Shown piece after piece: positions 48,250 to 57,259 of a DNA stretch of 64,000 nt. The notes below the pieces were generated by a model. That model searched no databases. It had not been told where the DNA came from and was given only the letters and a program-made list of their open reading frames with translations. The stretch covers positions 163,049 through 227,048 of the forward strand of contig DEMD01000016.1 of assembly GCA_002354735.1 (NCBI GenBank), written 5' to 3'. The stretch comes from Gammaproteobacteria bacterium UBA2679 (GTDB lineage: Bacteria; Pseudomonadota; Gammaproteobacteria; Pseudomonadales; Oleiphilaceae). Every line of letters starts with the position of its first letter. The first letter of the stretch is position 1. Made by a program: the position numbers and the translations under genes.

Positions 48250-48693
48250 CTATTCGGCGGGCTTTACAAGGACGACTGGCGTCTCCCCGCTGTTGTCGAA
48301 AAAGAAGGCATAGGTGCCGGTTTCAGGCGGTGTGAACATGAAATCTTCGAACACGGCTGAGCAGTTCGCTTTAGCGGGCTCGCCAATCTTGATGGTCTTG
48401 AATTCCTCGGAGAGGTAGCCGCAGTTGGTGCCTGCGCTCCAGGTGGCATTGCCGAACTTGAAACCGTAGGGCTGGCCGTCCGCTTTCAAGGAAACTTCCG
48501 TCCTATACAGGTCGTCGCCAACTTTCTTGACCTTGTACTCGGGCGCGATATCCCACCAGTTGAACTGGCCACGCAGGTAGAGCACTTCGCTGAAGTCACG
48601 CTTGCCACTCGCGGTTTCAGTTTGTTCTGTAGTGGCACAACCGCCTACTGCAAGCAGGGCCACAAAGGGGACGAGTGCTATTTTGTTGAGCAT
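48250..48693 (-). CDS. Lipoprotein with carbohydrate-binding E-set-like domain
   Basis: 147 residues from ATG 48693 with AAGGA eight bases upstream. Lipobox VGGC. The mature part is a single beta-sandwich: VLYLRGQFNWWDIAPEYKVK, YGFKFGNATWSAGTNCGYLS and GTYAFFFDNSGETPVVLV, resembling the N-terminal starch/glycogen-binding modules of pullulanases and SusE-like proteins. It follows lamB by 86 bases on the same strand. I infer a maltodextrin-binding role at the cell surface or periplasm, in the place MalM takes in enterobacteria. Confidence 0.75.
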   Translation of the reverse strand: MLNKIALVPFVALLAVGGCATTEQTETASGKRDFSEVLYLRGQFNWWDIAPEYKVKKVGDDLYRTEVSLKADGQPYGFKFGNATWSAGTNCGYLSEEFKTIKIGEPAKANCSAVFEDFMFTPPETGTYAFFFDNSGETPVVLVKPAE

Positions 48694-48779
48694 CACGGTT
48701 ATCCTTCTGATTATTGTTAGGGGGCGCCGGGGCAGCCCTATCGGAACGGCCCCGGCTACACTCGACGGTCAGTCCTGCG

Positions 48780-50129
48780 CTACCACCAGGCTTCCATCTG
48801 CAGGCCCAGCTGCAGATCACCGTCTACGCCTTCGCCACCGCGAGCCGACTCAGCCTGATCACCGAAGAAGCTGGCGACATAGGCGCGGATGACAGGACGA
48901 GCCCAGTAACCCGGACCGGCAGACCACTGCTGTGCAATTGCGATTTTCTGCAGCTCAGTCGAGTCGTCCGAAAATGGCTGGTGCTCATCGGCATAGCCAA
49001 GTTCAAACGTGGTGCTGCTGAACGGTGTCCAGTTGAATACCGGACGGACCACAACGCTCAGACGCTCAGGTGACTCCTGATTGATAACGTCGTAAGTATC
49101 ACCCTGTGCATAGAGGGCTGAGTAACCCAGATCCCAGCCACCGCCCAGCTTGATGACGCCGTGGTTGAGCACGCGCCAGCTCTCTTCGAGTGTGCCGGCG
49201 TAGTAGGGGGCGTTAAGGCTGACGCCCGCACCGTGGTTGGCGAAAGCTGATTCGCCGAGGGAGTCGGTGGCGTACTGCAACACGAACTTGTTGAAGCCGC
49301 CCATGAATTCTGAAGCGAGCTCAGCGCTGAAGAACAGGCCATCTTCATCATCGATACCTGCGTCTTCCTGCTGGTCGGTCAGATCCGCCATGCCGTAAAC
49401 GCCAATGAGCGTCAGATTGTTTGAGCCAATCGGGAAGGCATAACGCACGTCGAACTTGTTGTTCTGAACGATGTTCTCGTCATTTTCCCTTTTGTCAGAG
49501 TTGAGCCAGGCCAGCGAGAACTTTCCGGCGCCCATCTGGATATTCTCGATACCGCCGCCGTAGCCGGAGTTATTCACATAGAAGAGGTCGAGCTGATGAA
49601 CATCGTGACGCTGGTAAAAGCGTTTGCCTGCCCAGAGCGTTGCGCCCGGCAGTGCTTCGACGACGCCTTTGCCAGAAACGTACAGCTGGCGCAGTGCAAC
49701 TTCGCCACCGCCGTAGGGGTCACTGTTGTTTCTGGTGACGGTGGTAACAGGTAGATTGGTTACTGGGTCGAGTTCAACGTTGACGCCGCTGACGTCGTTG
49801 GCGCCGTTGAAGGCCTGATAGTCATTGCCCTGCAGATTTGCGCCGTAGGCAATCATCGAATCGATGCGGAATGACTTGCCATCCTGTGCGAATAGCTCTT
49901 CGCCGATGCCGATTTCAGCATAGGTGTCGCATTCGTCGGCGAGTCTGCCCACATAATGGCCATTGGCGCCATTGCCGAAACAGGTCTGTTCGCCGCCACT
50001 GTTTACGTTGCTGGACAGGCCGGCGCGGGCATATCCAAAAAATTCAACAGCCACCGCGGACGATGCAAACGCGGCTGCCGCAACTGCCGCCGCAATGGCT
50101 GAGAGTCTTTTAACTTGAAGGTGGTTCAT
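48780..50129 (-). CDS. lamB: Maltoporin
   Basis: 449 residues. Signal peptide ending ASSAVAVE, then an 18-strand porin pattern ending in the outer-membrane C-terminal aromatic (MEAWW). FFGYARAGLSSNVNSGGEQT, LWAGKRFYQRHDVHQLDLFY and NHGVIKLGGGWDLGYSALYA are typical LamB segments; aromatic residues for the greasy slide are present. Carries maltodextrins across the outer membrane. Forms an operon with the E-set lipoprotein; malE and amylase genes lie 11-15 kb away. Confidence 0.94.
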   Translation of the reverse strand: MNHLQVKRLSAIAAAVAAAAFASSAVAVEFFGYARAGLSSNVNSGGEQTCFGNGANGHYVGRLADECDTYAEIGIGEELFAQDGKSFRIDSMIAYGANLQGNDYQAFNGANDVSGVNVELDPVTNLPVTTVTRNNSDPYGGGEVALRQLYVSGKGVVEALPGATLWAGKRFYQRHDVHQLDLFYVNNSGYGGGIENIQMGAGKFSLAWLNSDKRENDENIVQNNKFDVRYAFPIGSNNLTLIGVYGMADLTDQQEDAGIDDEDGLFFSAELASEFMGGFNKFVLQYATDSLGESAFANHGAGVSLNAPYYAGTLEESWRVLNHGVIKLGGGWDLGYSALYAQGDTYDVINQESPERLSVVVRPVFNWTPFSSTTFELGYADEHQPFSDDSTELQKIAIAQQWSAGPGYWARPVIRAYVASFFGDQAESARGGEGVDGDLQLGLQMEAWW

Positions 50130-50210
50130 AGGTGCTTCCTGTTTTTTTGTTGTCTTGTTCGATAGTCAGGGAAGCGTCTACTCGCCGCATCATCCACGCC
50201 TGTTTTTTTG

Positions 50211-50220
50211 GGGGAGGGGG
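50211..50220 (+). promoter_or_regulatory. MalT-box-like sequence upstream of lamB
   Basis: GGGGAGGGGG matches nine of ten positions of the enterobacterial MalT box GGGGAKGAGG, about 80 bases before lamB. It lies in a G-rich run, so chance is a real possibility, and no malT gene is in the window. Confidence 0.2.
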
Positions 50221-50371
50221 CGCGGATCGGGTTGGGGCGTAGAAGGGTGGGAGTGACGTGAGCGCGGCCCTGTATCGTAGCCACTTTGGCTCGCAGCCAG
50301 TTGTTGTTGTATCTGCGTGCAGCAGGGTTTAACCAACTGTCCAATCAATCTATTCAACCAAGGAATTGATC

Positions 50372-51067
50372 ATGCAACGACCAGTCTGCCCTTTGATATT
50401 TCTGAGCTGTTTCATCAGCGTTCCAGTTTCAGCCGCGCCCATTTCAGTCACCGATTTTGACACGATCGAGACGGGCGCGAAGATTGTCGGCCCTGTGGGG
50501 CCGGACGTGGAAGTGTCTTTAGTCAGAGGTAATGGCGACAGCGTAGGTGATCTACGTAGTAACGTCAGCTGTCCCGCGGGCTTCGCCGACTGCCTGCCGC
50601 CGGCCAATCCTGCCGGCACTGTTTACACCTATTCGCATACAGTGACGCCTGGCGTGGATCATCCCAACGACCCGCCATTCCCGAATCCCGCGACCGTCGT
50701 TGAATTCGATGATGTGGGCTCGTTCAGCCTGGGGTTTGAAGCCTATGGCTTCAACGGTGTCGCGGGGTATGATTTTACGGAGGCGGCGTTCGCAGGCGTA
50801 GGCTTCAGTCTGGAGCAGAGCGATCTCGGTGAGCTGATCTGGCTGGCCGACAGTGAGGGCTGGGATACCGGCGAGCCGATCACCTTCTTCTGGCAGACGA
50901 CACAGGCGCCGGCAGGTCCCGGTGGTGTGTACGCCATATCAAATGCCGTCGACAGTGGCGCTGGCGCTGGGCCTATACCAGTTGCAACCGCTGTGCCAGC
51001 ACCACTTGCTGCGCTATTGCTGCTGTCAGGGCTGGCGGGCATCGGCATGCGGCGACTGACTGTCTGA
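50372..51067 (+). CDS. Exported protein with PEP-CTERM-like (VPAP) sorting tail
   Basis: 231 residues. Signal peptide (about 1-22), a beta-rich low-Lys middle (DTIETGAKIVGPVGPDVEVS, SFSLGFEAYGFNGVAGYDF) and a C-terminal tripartite tail: VPAPLAALLLLSGLAGIGMR plus basic end. That is the exosortase-type PEP-CTERM/VPLPA arrangement, predicted to be cut and anchored or released. No exosortase gene is in the window. AAGGAA lies six bases before the ATG. Function unknown. Confidence 0.78.
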   Translation: MQRPVCPLIFLSCFISVPVSAAPISVTDFDTIETGAKIVGPVGPDVEVSLVRGNGDSVGDLRSNVSCPAGFADCLPPANPAGTVYTYSHTVTPGVDHPNDPPFPNPATVVEFDDVGSFSLGFEAYGFNGVAGYDFTEAAFAGVGFSLEQSDLGELIWLADSEGWDTGEPITFFWQTTQAPAGPGGVYAISNAVDSGAGAGPIPVATAVPAPLAALLLLSGLAGIGMRRLTV

Positions 51068-51097
51068 GCCAGCGCCGCTGCCGGCAAACTGCTTTAG

Positions 51098-51970
51098 CTA
51101 GCGCAGCGGAAACCGGGTCGGCTGAAGGCTGTCCTTGATCTTTTTCAGGTGGCCCTGGAAATCACTGCCCCGCTTGAGAGTCACGCCGGTGGTGAGGATG
51201 TCGATGATGGCGAGGTGAATAATGCGCGAAGTCATTGGCACATAGACATCAGTGTCCTCCGGGGCGGTGACTTCGAGTGCTACCGTGCAGGTCTCGGCCA
51301 ACGGTGAGGCGGGAGCCGTTATCCCAATGACAGTGGTGCCGTTACTGCGAGCCAGTTCCGCGATTTCCACCATTTCACGGGTGCGGCCGGTATACGAGAT
51401 GACCACCATCACGTCTCCGGTGCTGGAGCCCGCTGCCACCATACGAGCCATCAGCGCATCGTTATACGCCACCACCGGGATATTGAAGCGGAAGAACTTG
51501 TGTTGCGCGTCGAGCGCAACTGGTGCCGACCCCCCCATACCGAAGAAACTGATCTGCTTCGCCTGGATGAGGTAATCAATCGCGCTCGCCAGGGCCTTGG
51601 TATTCAGCGCCTGCCTTGCATGATCCAGACTGGCCATGGTGCTGAGGATGATCTTGTCGGTAAACGCGGCGACATCGTCGTCGATGTCCACGTTCTGACC
51701 CACGTACGGCGTACCGGTCGCGATGCTCTGTGCCAGACGAATCTTGAAATCCGGGAAGCCGCTCGCCGAAAAGTTCCTGCAGAAACGATTGACGGTCGGC
51801 TCACTCACCTCGGCGGCCTGGGCCAGTGCCGCGATACTCGACCTCGTCGCCGCAGACGGATCACGCAGTATGGCTTCGGCGACCTTGCGCTCCGACTTGT
51901 TCAGCTGGCCCAGGCGTTCCTGAAGCTGCTTTAGCAGGCTCGAAGTCTGGGTGGCTGCAGCATTGGTCAT
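51098..51970 (-). CDS. hexR: HexR, RpiR-family regulator of glucose catabolism
   Basis: 290 residues from ATG 51970 (AGGA at good spacing); the frame continues to 52051 without homology. N-terminal helix-turn-helix ([20 protein letters not shown]) and a SIS sugar-phosphate domain ([54 protein letters not shown]). HexR represses zwf, eda, edd and gap genes and is released by KDPG. Divergent from zwf, with a perfect palindrome between them. Confidence 0.95.
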   Translation of the reverse strand: MTNAAATQTSSLLKQLQERLGQLNKSERKVAEAILRDPSAATRSSIAALAQAAEVSEPTVNRFCRNFSASGFPDFKIRLAQSIATGTPYVGQNVDIDDDVAAFTDKIILSTMASLDHARQALNTKALASAIDYLIQAKQISFFGMGGSAPVALDAQHKFFRFNIPVVAYNDALMARMVAAGSSTGDVMVVISYTGRTREMVEIAELARSNGTTVIGITAPASPLAETCTVALEVTAPEDTDVYVPMTSRIIHLAIIDILTTGVTLKRGSDFQGHLKKIKDSLQPTRFPLR

Positions 51971-52161
51971 GTTGAGATCCTGATCATGAAAGTCTGTAAG
52001 GAGTTGCGTCTGCCGGCCGGTCAGACAAGCGTATGTGCTGTCATCAGCCATGGCGCCTGCCCGCCACTATAGCGCCTTTTATCAATAGCCTGCGAGTGCA
52101 CCTGTGAAACAGGGTCTAGCCCGCAGCCTCCTGTGAATCTGACGGTTTCAGCCACAACGAC

Positions 52162-52180
52162 TGTAGTTATGTAGTAAAAT
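52162..52180. promoter_or_regulatory. HexR-like half-palindromic site
   Basis: TGTAGTTATGTAGTAAAAT: contains the TGTAGT arm twice in direct order, in the hexR-zwf intergenic region. Weaker than the site at 52232. May serve hexR autoregulation. Confidence 0.4.
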
Positions 52181-52231
52181 AATCAACACCTTCCGTTGAT
52201 GTCTTGGCTTTTAAGCAATTACCTGCCACTA

Positions 52232-52251
52232 TTGTAGTAAGTTTACTACAA
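52232..52251. promoter_or_regulatory. HexR operator before zwf
   Basis: TTGTAGTAA and TTACTACAA form a perfect nine-base inverted repeat around GT, 35 bases before the zwf start. It agrees closely with the known HexR operator (TTGTAGT/ATTACAA). The 315-base hexR-zwf region holds these sites and no gene. Confidence 0.75.
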
Positions 52252-52285
52252 ACTATCCCCCTATTGCTGTGAGTTTTGTTCGACT

Positions 52286-53761
52286 ATGAATAACAAGGCC
52301 AAGGTCTGCTGCGATATCGCCATGTTTGGAGCCCTGGGCGATCTCGCTCAGCGCAAACTCTTTCCTGCCCTGTATCAGCTGGATCGTGCTGATCTGCTGC
52401 CACCGGAAACCCGCATTCTGGCTTTGGGGCATCAGGACAGCGACACCGGCAAGACGCGTGAGCGCCTGGCGCGCAAGCTGGCGGAACATGTGCCGAGCAA
52501 GGAACTGAGCGACGAGGTGGTAGACCGGCTGCTTGGGCGAATCGAATACCTCCGGCTGGATTTTGCCAATGCCGAAGGCTACAGCGGAATTCGTCAATGG
52601 CGTGAAGGCTCGAGTATGCCCCTGGTCGTGTACATGGCTACGCCGCCCTCACTGTATGGTCATATTGGCGGTAACCTTCGCACGGCAGGCTGTATCGAAG
52701 CCTCCACCCGCGTGGTGGTCGAAAAGCCGATAGGCCATGATCTCGAGTCGTCGAGGGTGATCAACGATGAGCTTGCTGCGGTTTTCGATGAATCGCAGCT
52801 GTTCCGTATCGATCATTATCTCGGCAAGGAAACTGTGCAGAACCTGATCGCGCTGCGCTTCGCCAATAACCTGTTCGCCACCCAATGGAATCAGGATCAC
52901 ATCTCGCACGTCGAAATCACTGTGGCGGAGCGTGTGGGCATTGAGGGCCGCTGGGGTTATTTCGACAAGGCCGGCCAGCTGCGGGACATGGTGCAGAATC
53001 ACCTGCTGCAGCTGCTCTGTCTCATTGCCATGGACCCGCCTGCTGACCTGAGTGCTGACAGTATCCGTGACGAGAAGCTCAAGGTGCTCAAGGCGCTGCG
53101 CCCAATCACGCGAGACCTCGTGGATAGCCATCTCGTGCGCGGGCAGTACACCGAAGGCAGCTGTGGTGGCCAGCCAGTGCCTGGCTATCTGCAGGAAGAC
53201 GGCGCAGCGGCTGGCAGCAAGACCGAGACCTTCGTGGCGATCAAGGCCGAGATCAACAACTGGCGCTGGGCCGGCGTGCCGTTCTATATGCGCACCGGGA
53301 AGCGCCTTCAGGACAAACTGTCGCAGATCATCATCCACTTCAAGCCTGCGCCACACTATATCTTCGATCCCGATCAGGCCCACCTGGCCAATAACCGGCT
53401 CATCATCCGCCTGCAGCCCGACGAAGGCATGTCCCTGCAGATTCTCACCAAGGATCAGGGGCTGGATAAGGGTATGCGCCTGCGTCAGGGGCCGCTTGAA
53501 CTGAGTTTCTCGGAAGCCTTCGATAAGGCGCGCATTCCCGATGCCTATGAGCGGCTGCTCTGGGAGGTTATGAAGAATAACCAGTATCTCTTCGTGCGCA
53601 GGGATGAAGTCGAAGCGGCCTGGCGTTGGGCCGATCAGGTCATTGCGACCTGGCAGGACCATGGCGGTCTGCCGAAACGCTATGCGGCGGGCACCTGGGG
53701 GCCGATGGCTGCCATTGCCATGATCGCGCGCGATGGCCGGAGCTGGTACGAAGATGGCTGA
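52286..53761 (+). CDS. zwf: Glucose-6-phosphate dehydrogenase
   Basis: 491 residues, usual length. Oxidises glucose 6-phosphate to 6-phosphogluconolactone with NAD(P)+. Nucleotide motif [17 protein letters not shown], active-site [14 protein letters not shown] (catalytic His-Lys region near 175), and [16 protein letters not shown]. First gene of the ED operon with eda; the usual pgl between them is missing. Under the HexR palindrome at 52232. Confidence 0.97.
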   Translation: MNNKAKVCCDIAMFGALGDLAQRKLFPALYQLDRADLLPPETRILALGHQDSDTGKTRERLARKLAEHVPSKELSDEVVDRLLGRIEYLRLDFANAEGYSGIRQWREGSSMPLVVYMATPPSLYGHIGGNLRTAGCIEASTRVVVEKPIGHDLESSRVINDELAAVFDESQLFRIDHYLGKETVQNLIALRFANNLFATQWNQDHISHVEITVAERVGIEGRWGYFDKAGQLRDMVQNHLLQLLCLIAMDPPADLSADSIRDEKLKVLKALRPITRDLVDSHLVRGQYTEGSCGGQPVPGYLQEDGAAAGSKTETFVAIKAEINNWRWAGVPFYMRTGKRLQDKLSQIIIHFKPAPHYIFDPDQAHLANNRLIIRLQPDEGMSLQILTKDQGLDKGMRLRQGPLELSFSEAFDKARIPDAYERLLWEVMKNNQYLFVRRDEVEAAWRWADQVIATWQDHGGLPKRYAAGTWGPMAAIAMIARDGRSWYEDG

Positions 53762-53840
53762 GGCCGGCTCCGCCTTCTGCTTTCATTTAACCCAACATCT
53801 CAAGCTGAGTCTCAGCACATTGTTTATAAGGAAAACCAAC

Positions 53841-54500
53841 ATGTTTCAGTCCAGTCTGCCCCAAGCCCACCGTAACCAGATCCAGGCGGTGCTTTCCTCG
53901 TGCCCGCTGGTGCCGGTCATCACTATCGATGATCTCGATCACGCCGTGGCGCTGAGTCGAGCGCTGGTGGCTGGCGGTATCAGGATTCTGGAGATCACAC
54001 TGCGAACCGAGCATGGTCTGGCCGCGATTCGCCAGCTGCGAAATGCACTGCCTGACGTCTGGGTGGGTGCCGGTACCGTCACGACCGTCGAAACCTACCG
54101 CGAGGCTGAAGCCGCCGGTGCCCAGTTTATTATTACACCAGGATCGACTCCGGCCCTGTTGGAGCATGGTCTCAATGCAGCCGTACCTATGTTGCCGGGC
54201 GTCTCAACGCTTTCTGAGATGATGCTCGGCTATGGCCTGGGGTATCGCGAATTCAAGTTCTTTCCTGCTGAAGTGGCTGGCGGGGTCAAGGCGCTGCAGG
54301 CCTTTGCTGGACCCTTCAGTGATGTAACGTTCTGTCCGACCGGAGGCATTCGTCAGGAGACTGCGCGGGACTACCTCGGCCTTGATAACGTTGCAGCGGT
54401 CGGGGGAACCTGGCTGACGCCCAAGAAACTGGTCGACGCCTGCGACTGGGATGCTGTGACGCGGCTGGCGTCTGAAAGTCTGCAGCGTTGCCGCGGTTGA
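53841..54500 (+). CDS. eda: KDPG aldolase
   Basis: 219 residues. Splits 2-keto-3-deoxy-6-phosphogluconate to pyruvate and glyceraldehyde 3-phosphate. Class I aldolase barrel: ILEITLRTEHGLAAIRQL, GAGTVTTVETYREAEAAGAQ, Schiff-base Lys in REFKFFPAE (near 138) and PTGGI. ATG 53841 has AAGGAA seven bases upstream; an in-frame extension to 53733 overlaps zwf and is not homologous. 79 bases after zwf. Confidence 0.97.
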   Translation: MFQSSLPQAHRNQIQAVLSSCPLVPVITIDDLDHAVALSRALVAGGIRILEITLRTEHGLAAIRQLRNALPDVWVGAGTVTTVETYREAEAAGAQFIITPGSTPALLEHGLNAAVPMLPGVSTLSEMMLGYGLGYREFKFFPAEVAGGVKALQAFAGPFSDVTFCPTGGIRQETARDYLGLDNVAAVGGTWLTPKKLVDACDWDAVTRLASESLQRCRG

Positions 54501-54524
54501 GGGTTTTCGGGAAATGACTGAGTG

Positions 54525-54558
54525 AAGCTAGTGTCCGGTCGATACCGGACACTAGCTT
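54525..54558. terminator. Bidirectional hairpin between eda and pyruvate kinase
   Basis: Perfect 15-base stem AAGCTAGTGTCCGGT (54525-54539) and its complement (54544-54558), loop CGAT. Shared by the convergent ends of eda and pykA. No long T run; the strong stem still suggests termination or mRNA end protection. Confidence 0.65.
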
Positions 54559-54566
54559 AGAGCGAA

Positions 54567-56054
54567 CTAGCGAATGCTGTCGCCGACACTGACGATCTTG
54601 AGGGTATTGGTGCCGCCCTGGGCGTTGGCATAGTCACCCTTGGTGATGATGACCAGATCGCCAGCCTTGACCACCTTGCGATTCACGAGTTCCTCTACCG
54701 CAGCGGCATTGATGCGATCGTTCGGCATTTCTTCTGAATCGAAAGGTACCGTCTGTACCCCGCGGTACAGCGCAACCTTGTGTTGGGTGTCGTGGCGACG
54801 CGACAGCGCGAAGATTGGCAGGCTGGACTTGATACGCGACATCATCAGCGGCGTCGCTCCGGTCTCCGTCATGCAGATGACTGCAGTGATCTGCTTCAAA
54901 TGATTGGCTGCATACATGGCCGATAGTGCAATGGACTCGTCCACCCTGGCCATACTTTCGTGTATACGATGCTTGGAAGTCTGTGTCGAAGGATGCTTCT
55001 CGGCACCGATGCAGATCCGCGACATGGCTTCGATGGTCTGCACGGGATATTCGCCAACCGCCGTTTCGGCAGAGAGCATTACTGCATCCGTATAATCGAG
55101 CACGGCGTTCGCGACATCGGAGACTTCGGCGCGCGTCGGCATCGGATTGTGAATCATCGACTCCATCATCTGCGTCGCCGTAATGACAATGCGATTCAGG
55201 GTCCGGGCTCGCGCGATGATGTGCTTCTGCACGCCAACGAGCTCAGCGTCGCCAATTTCCACGGCCAGGTCGCCTCTCGCAACCATGACCACTTCAGAGG
55301 CTTCGATGACCGCATCCAGTGCCGCTTCATCGTGAACCAGCTCCGCTCGCTCGATCTTCGCCACAAGGCCGGCGCTGGAGCCGCACTCCTTAAGGAGCGC
55401 TCGTGCGGTATGCATATCTTCGGCGGTACGGACGAACGAGACTGCAACATAGTCTGCGCCGATCTTGGCAGCAGTCTTGAGGTCGGCCTTGTCCTTGTCG
55501 GTCAGCGCCGGCGCAGACAGGCCGCCGCCGCGTTTGTTGAGGCCTTTGTTGCTGGAGAGCGGGCCACCGATCAATACCTTGCAGATGATTGCACGGTTTT
55601 CGATCTGTTGAATTTCGAGTTCGATGCGCCCGTCATCCAGGACGAGTACATCGCCGGGGCTGACATCATCGATCAATTGTTCATAGTCGATACCAACGCG
55701 CTCTTCGGTGCCGGCTTCCTTGTCCATGGCTGCGTCCAGAACGAACTGCTGGCCCGCCTGGAGATTGATTTTCCCGTCCGTAAAGCGGGCGATACGCAAC
55801 TTGGGTCCCTGCAGGTCTGCAAGAATCGCGACGAAACGACCCTGCGCACGCGCAGCCTCACGAACGGCCTCGGCATTGTTGCGATGCTGTTCTGCGCTGC
55901 CGTGCGAAAAATTCAGTCGGGCGACGTCAACGCCAGCCTTGATGATGGCAGCGATGGACTCGGGTGAGCTGGTGGCTGGTCCCAGCGTGGCTACGATCTT
56001 CGTGCGTCGAAGGGCGGGAGCGCCGTCCTTGGTGCTCAGCTTGGTGGTGCTCAT
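54567..56054 (-). CDS. pykA: Pyruvate kinase
   Basis: 495 residues. Phosphoenolpyruvate plus ADP to pyruvate plus ATP. Seen: [32 protein letters not shown], the Mg-binding [22 protein letters not shown] and [17 protein letters not shown]. Length and features fit the PykA (type II) class. Its ATG overlaps the stop of gap by four bases, giving a two-gene glycolytic unit that shares a control region with edd. Confidence 0.96.
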   Translation of the reverse strand: MSTTKLSTKDGAPALRRTKIVATLGPATSSPESIAAIIKAGVDVARLNFSHGSAEQHRNNAEAVREAARAQGRFVAILADLQGPKLRIARFTDGKINLQAGQQFVLDAAMDKEAGTEERVGIDYEQLIDDVSPGDVLVLDDGRIELEIQQIENRAIICKVLIGGPLSSNKGLNKRGGGLSAPALTDKDKADLKTAAKIGADYVAVSFVRTAEDMHTARALLKECGSSAGLVAKIERAELVHDEAALDAVIEASEVVMVARGDLAVEIGDAELVGVQKHIIARARTLNRIVITATQMMESMIHNPMPTRAEVSDVANAVLDYTDAVMLSAETAVGEYPVQTIEAMSRICIGAEKHPSTQTSKHRIHESMARVDESIALSAMYAANHLKQITAVICMTETGATPLMMSRIKSSLPIFALSRRHDTQHKVALYRGVQTVPFDSEEMPNDRINAAAVEELVNRKVVKAGDLVIITKGDYANAQGGTNTLKIVSVGDSIR

Positions 56055-57058
56055 GAGCGCGCCACCTTCATCAGTGCAATCGCGTTATCGAGCATGCGGT
56101 TGGAGAAGCCCCACTCGTTGTCGTACCAGGCCATGACCTTGGCGAGCCGGCCATTCACACGGGTGTGGTTGGCGTCGAAGATGCTGGATCTTGGATCGTG
56201 GTTGAAGTCGATGCTGACCAGCTTTTCATCGTTGTAGCCCAGGATCTTCGAGCCATCCGCAGCCTTCTTCAGAATCTCGTTGATCTCTTCTGCGCTGGTA
56301 TCGCGACTGGCCACGAAGCTCAGGTCGACCAGTGACACATTGATGGTTGGCACGCGCACTGCCATGCCGTCGAGCTTGCCCTTCAGTTCCGGCAGGACCT
56401 TGCCAATCGCAGCGGCTGCGCCAGTCTTCGTTGGTATCTGTGATTGAGTCGCTGAGCGTGCGCGATATGCGTCGCTGTGATAGACGTCGCTGAGGTTCTG
56501 GTCGTTGGTATACGAGTGGATCGTCGTCATCAGGCCGCTCTCGATGCCGATGCTGCTGTGCAGGGCCTGAACGACCGGTGCAAGGCAATTGGTCGTGCAG
56601 GAGGCGTTGGAAATGATTTCGTGGTCGGCGCCCAGGGTGTGTTCATTGACGCCATAGACAATCATGGCATCGGCATCTTCCGAGGGTGCCGAGATGATAA
56701 CCTTTCGCGCGCCCGCCTTGATGTGCCCGGCGGCTTTTTCCCGGCTGGTGAACAGGCCGGTGCACTCCAGGACCACGTCGACGCCACGTTCGCCCCACGG
56801 CAAGGCCTGCGGATCGCGAATAGCCGTAATGGTGATGCGATCCCCATTAACAGTAATAGAGTCGGCGTCGCTCTCGACAGTGCCAGCGAAACGCCCGTGC
56901 ACGCTGTCGTACTTCAGCAGATGGGCATTGCTCTTCGCGTCGCCGAGGTCGTTGATCGCGACCACGCGCACCGCCTCCCGGTACTCACCTTCATACAGTG
57001 CGCGAAGGACATTGCGCCCTATGCGTCCAAACCCGTTGATAGCTATGCGAATGGTCAT
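56051..57058 (-). CDS. gap: Glyceraldehyde-3-phosphate dehydrogenase
   Basis: 335 residues. NAD site [19 protein letters not shown], catalytic [12 protein letters not shown] (Cys near 152) and [13 protein letters not shown]; all residues for phosphorylating activity are present. Converts the glyceraldehyde 3-phosphate produced by Eda. Divergent from edd; the intervening 200 bases hold HexR-like sites. Confidence 0.97.
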   Translation of the reverse strand: MTIRIAINGFGRIGRNVLRALYEGEYREAVRVVAINDLGDAKSNAHLLKYDSVHGRFAGTVESDADSITVNGDRITITAIRDPQALPWGERGVDVVLECTGLFTSREKAAGHIKAGARKVIISAPSEDADAMIVYGVNEHTLGADHEIISNASCTTNCLAPVVQALHSSIGIESGLMTTIHSYTNDQNLSDVYHSDAYRARSATQSQIPTKTGAAAAIGKVLPELKGKLDGMAVRVPTINVSLVDLSFVASRDTSAEEINEILKKAADGSKILGYNDEKLVSIDFNHDPRSSIFDANHTRVNGRLAKVMAWYDNEWGFSNRMLDNAIALMKVARS

Positions 57059-57102
57059 GTCGGGCCTCCTCGGCTCATTGTTATTGGCTGCGTATTGGTT
57101 CT

Positions 57103-57124
57103 AGATATAGTAAATATAACAAAC
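57103..57124. promoter_or_regulatory. Weak HexR-like site before gap
   Basis: On the minus strand the site reads TTGTTATATTTACTATA, a partial match to the HexR palindrome, about 45-65 bases before the gap start. Confidence 0.35.
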
Positions 57125-57168
57125 ATAATTTCTATAGTGCAGCGTTTTTCGTGGAATGCTGCTTAAAT

Positions 57169-57186
57169 TTAAGTAAAATAACTACC
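57169..57186. promoter_or_regulatory. HexR-like site between gap and edd
   Basis: On the minus strand GGTAGTTATTTTACTTAA, which keeps the GTAGTTATTTTACT core of a HexR palindrome and shares GTAGTTAT with the site at 52162. It lies about 75 bases before edd, in an AT-rich stretch. Confidence 0.5.
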
Positions 57187-57259
57187 AAATAGTTTATTTG
57201 ACGATCCCTGATCAGGCGGTGCCCGATCTGCTGTGGGGTCCAACACGAGGAAAGCTTTA

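Noticed and set aside
52649..53662. 337-residue open frame on the minus strand
   Set aside because: Antisense shadow of zwf.
54960..55967. 335-residue open frame on the plus strand
   Set aside because: Antisense shadow of pyruvate kinase; no recognisable motif.
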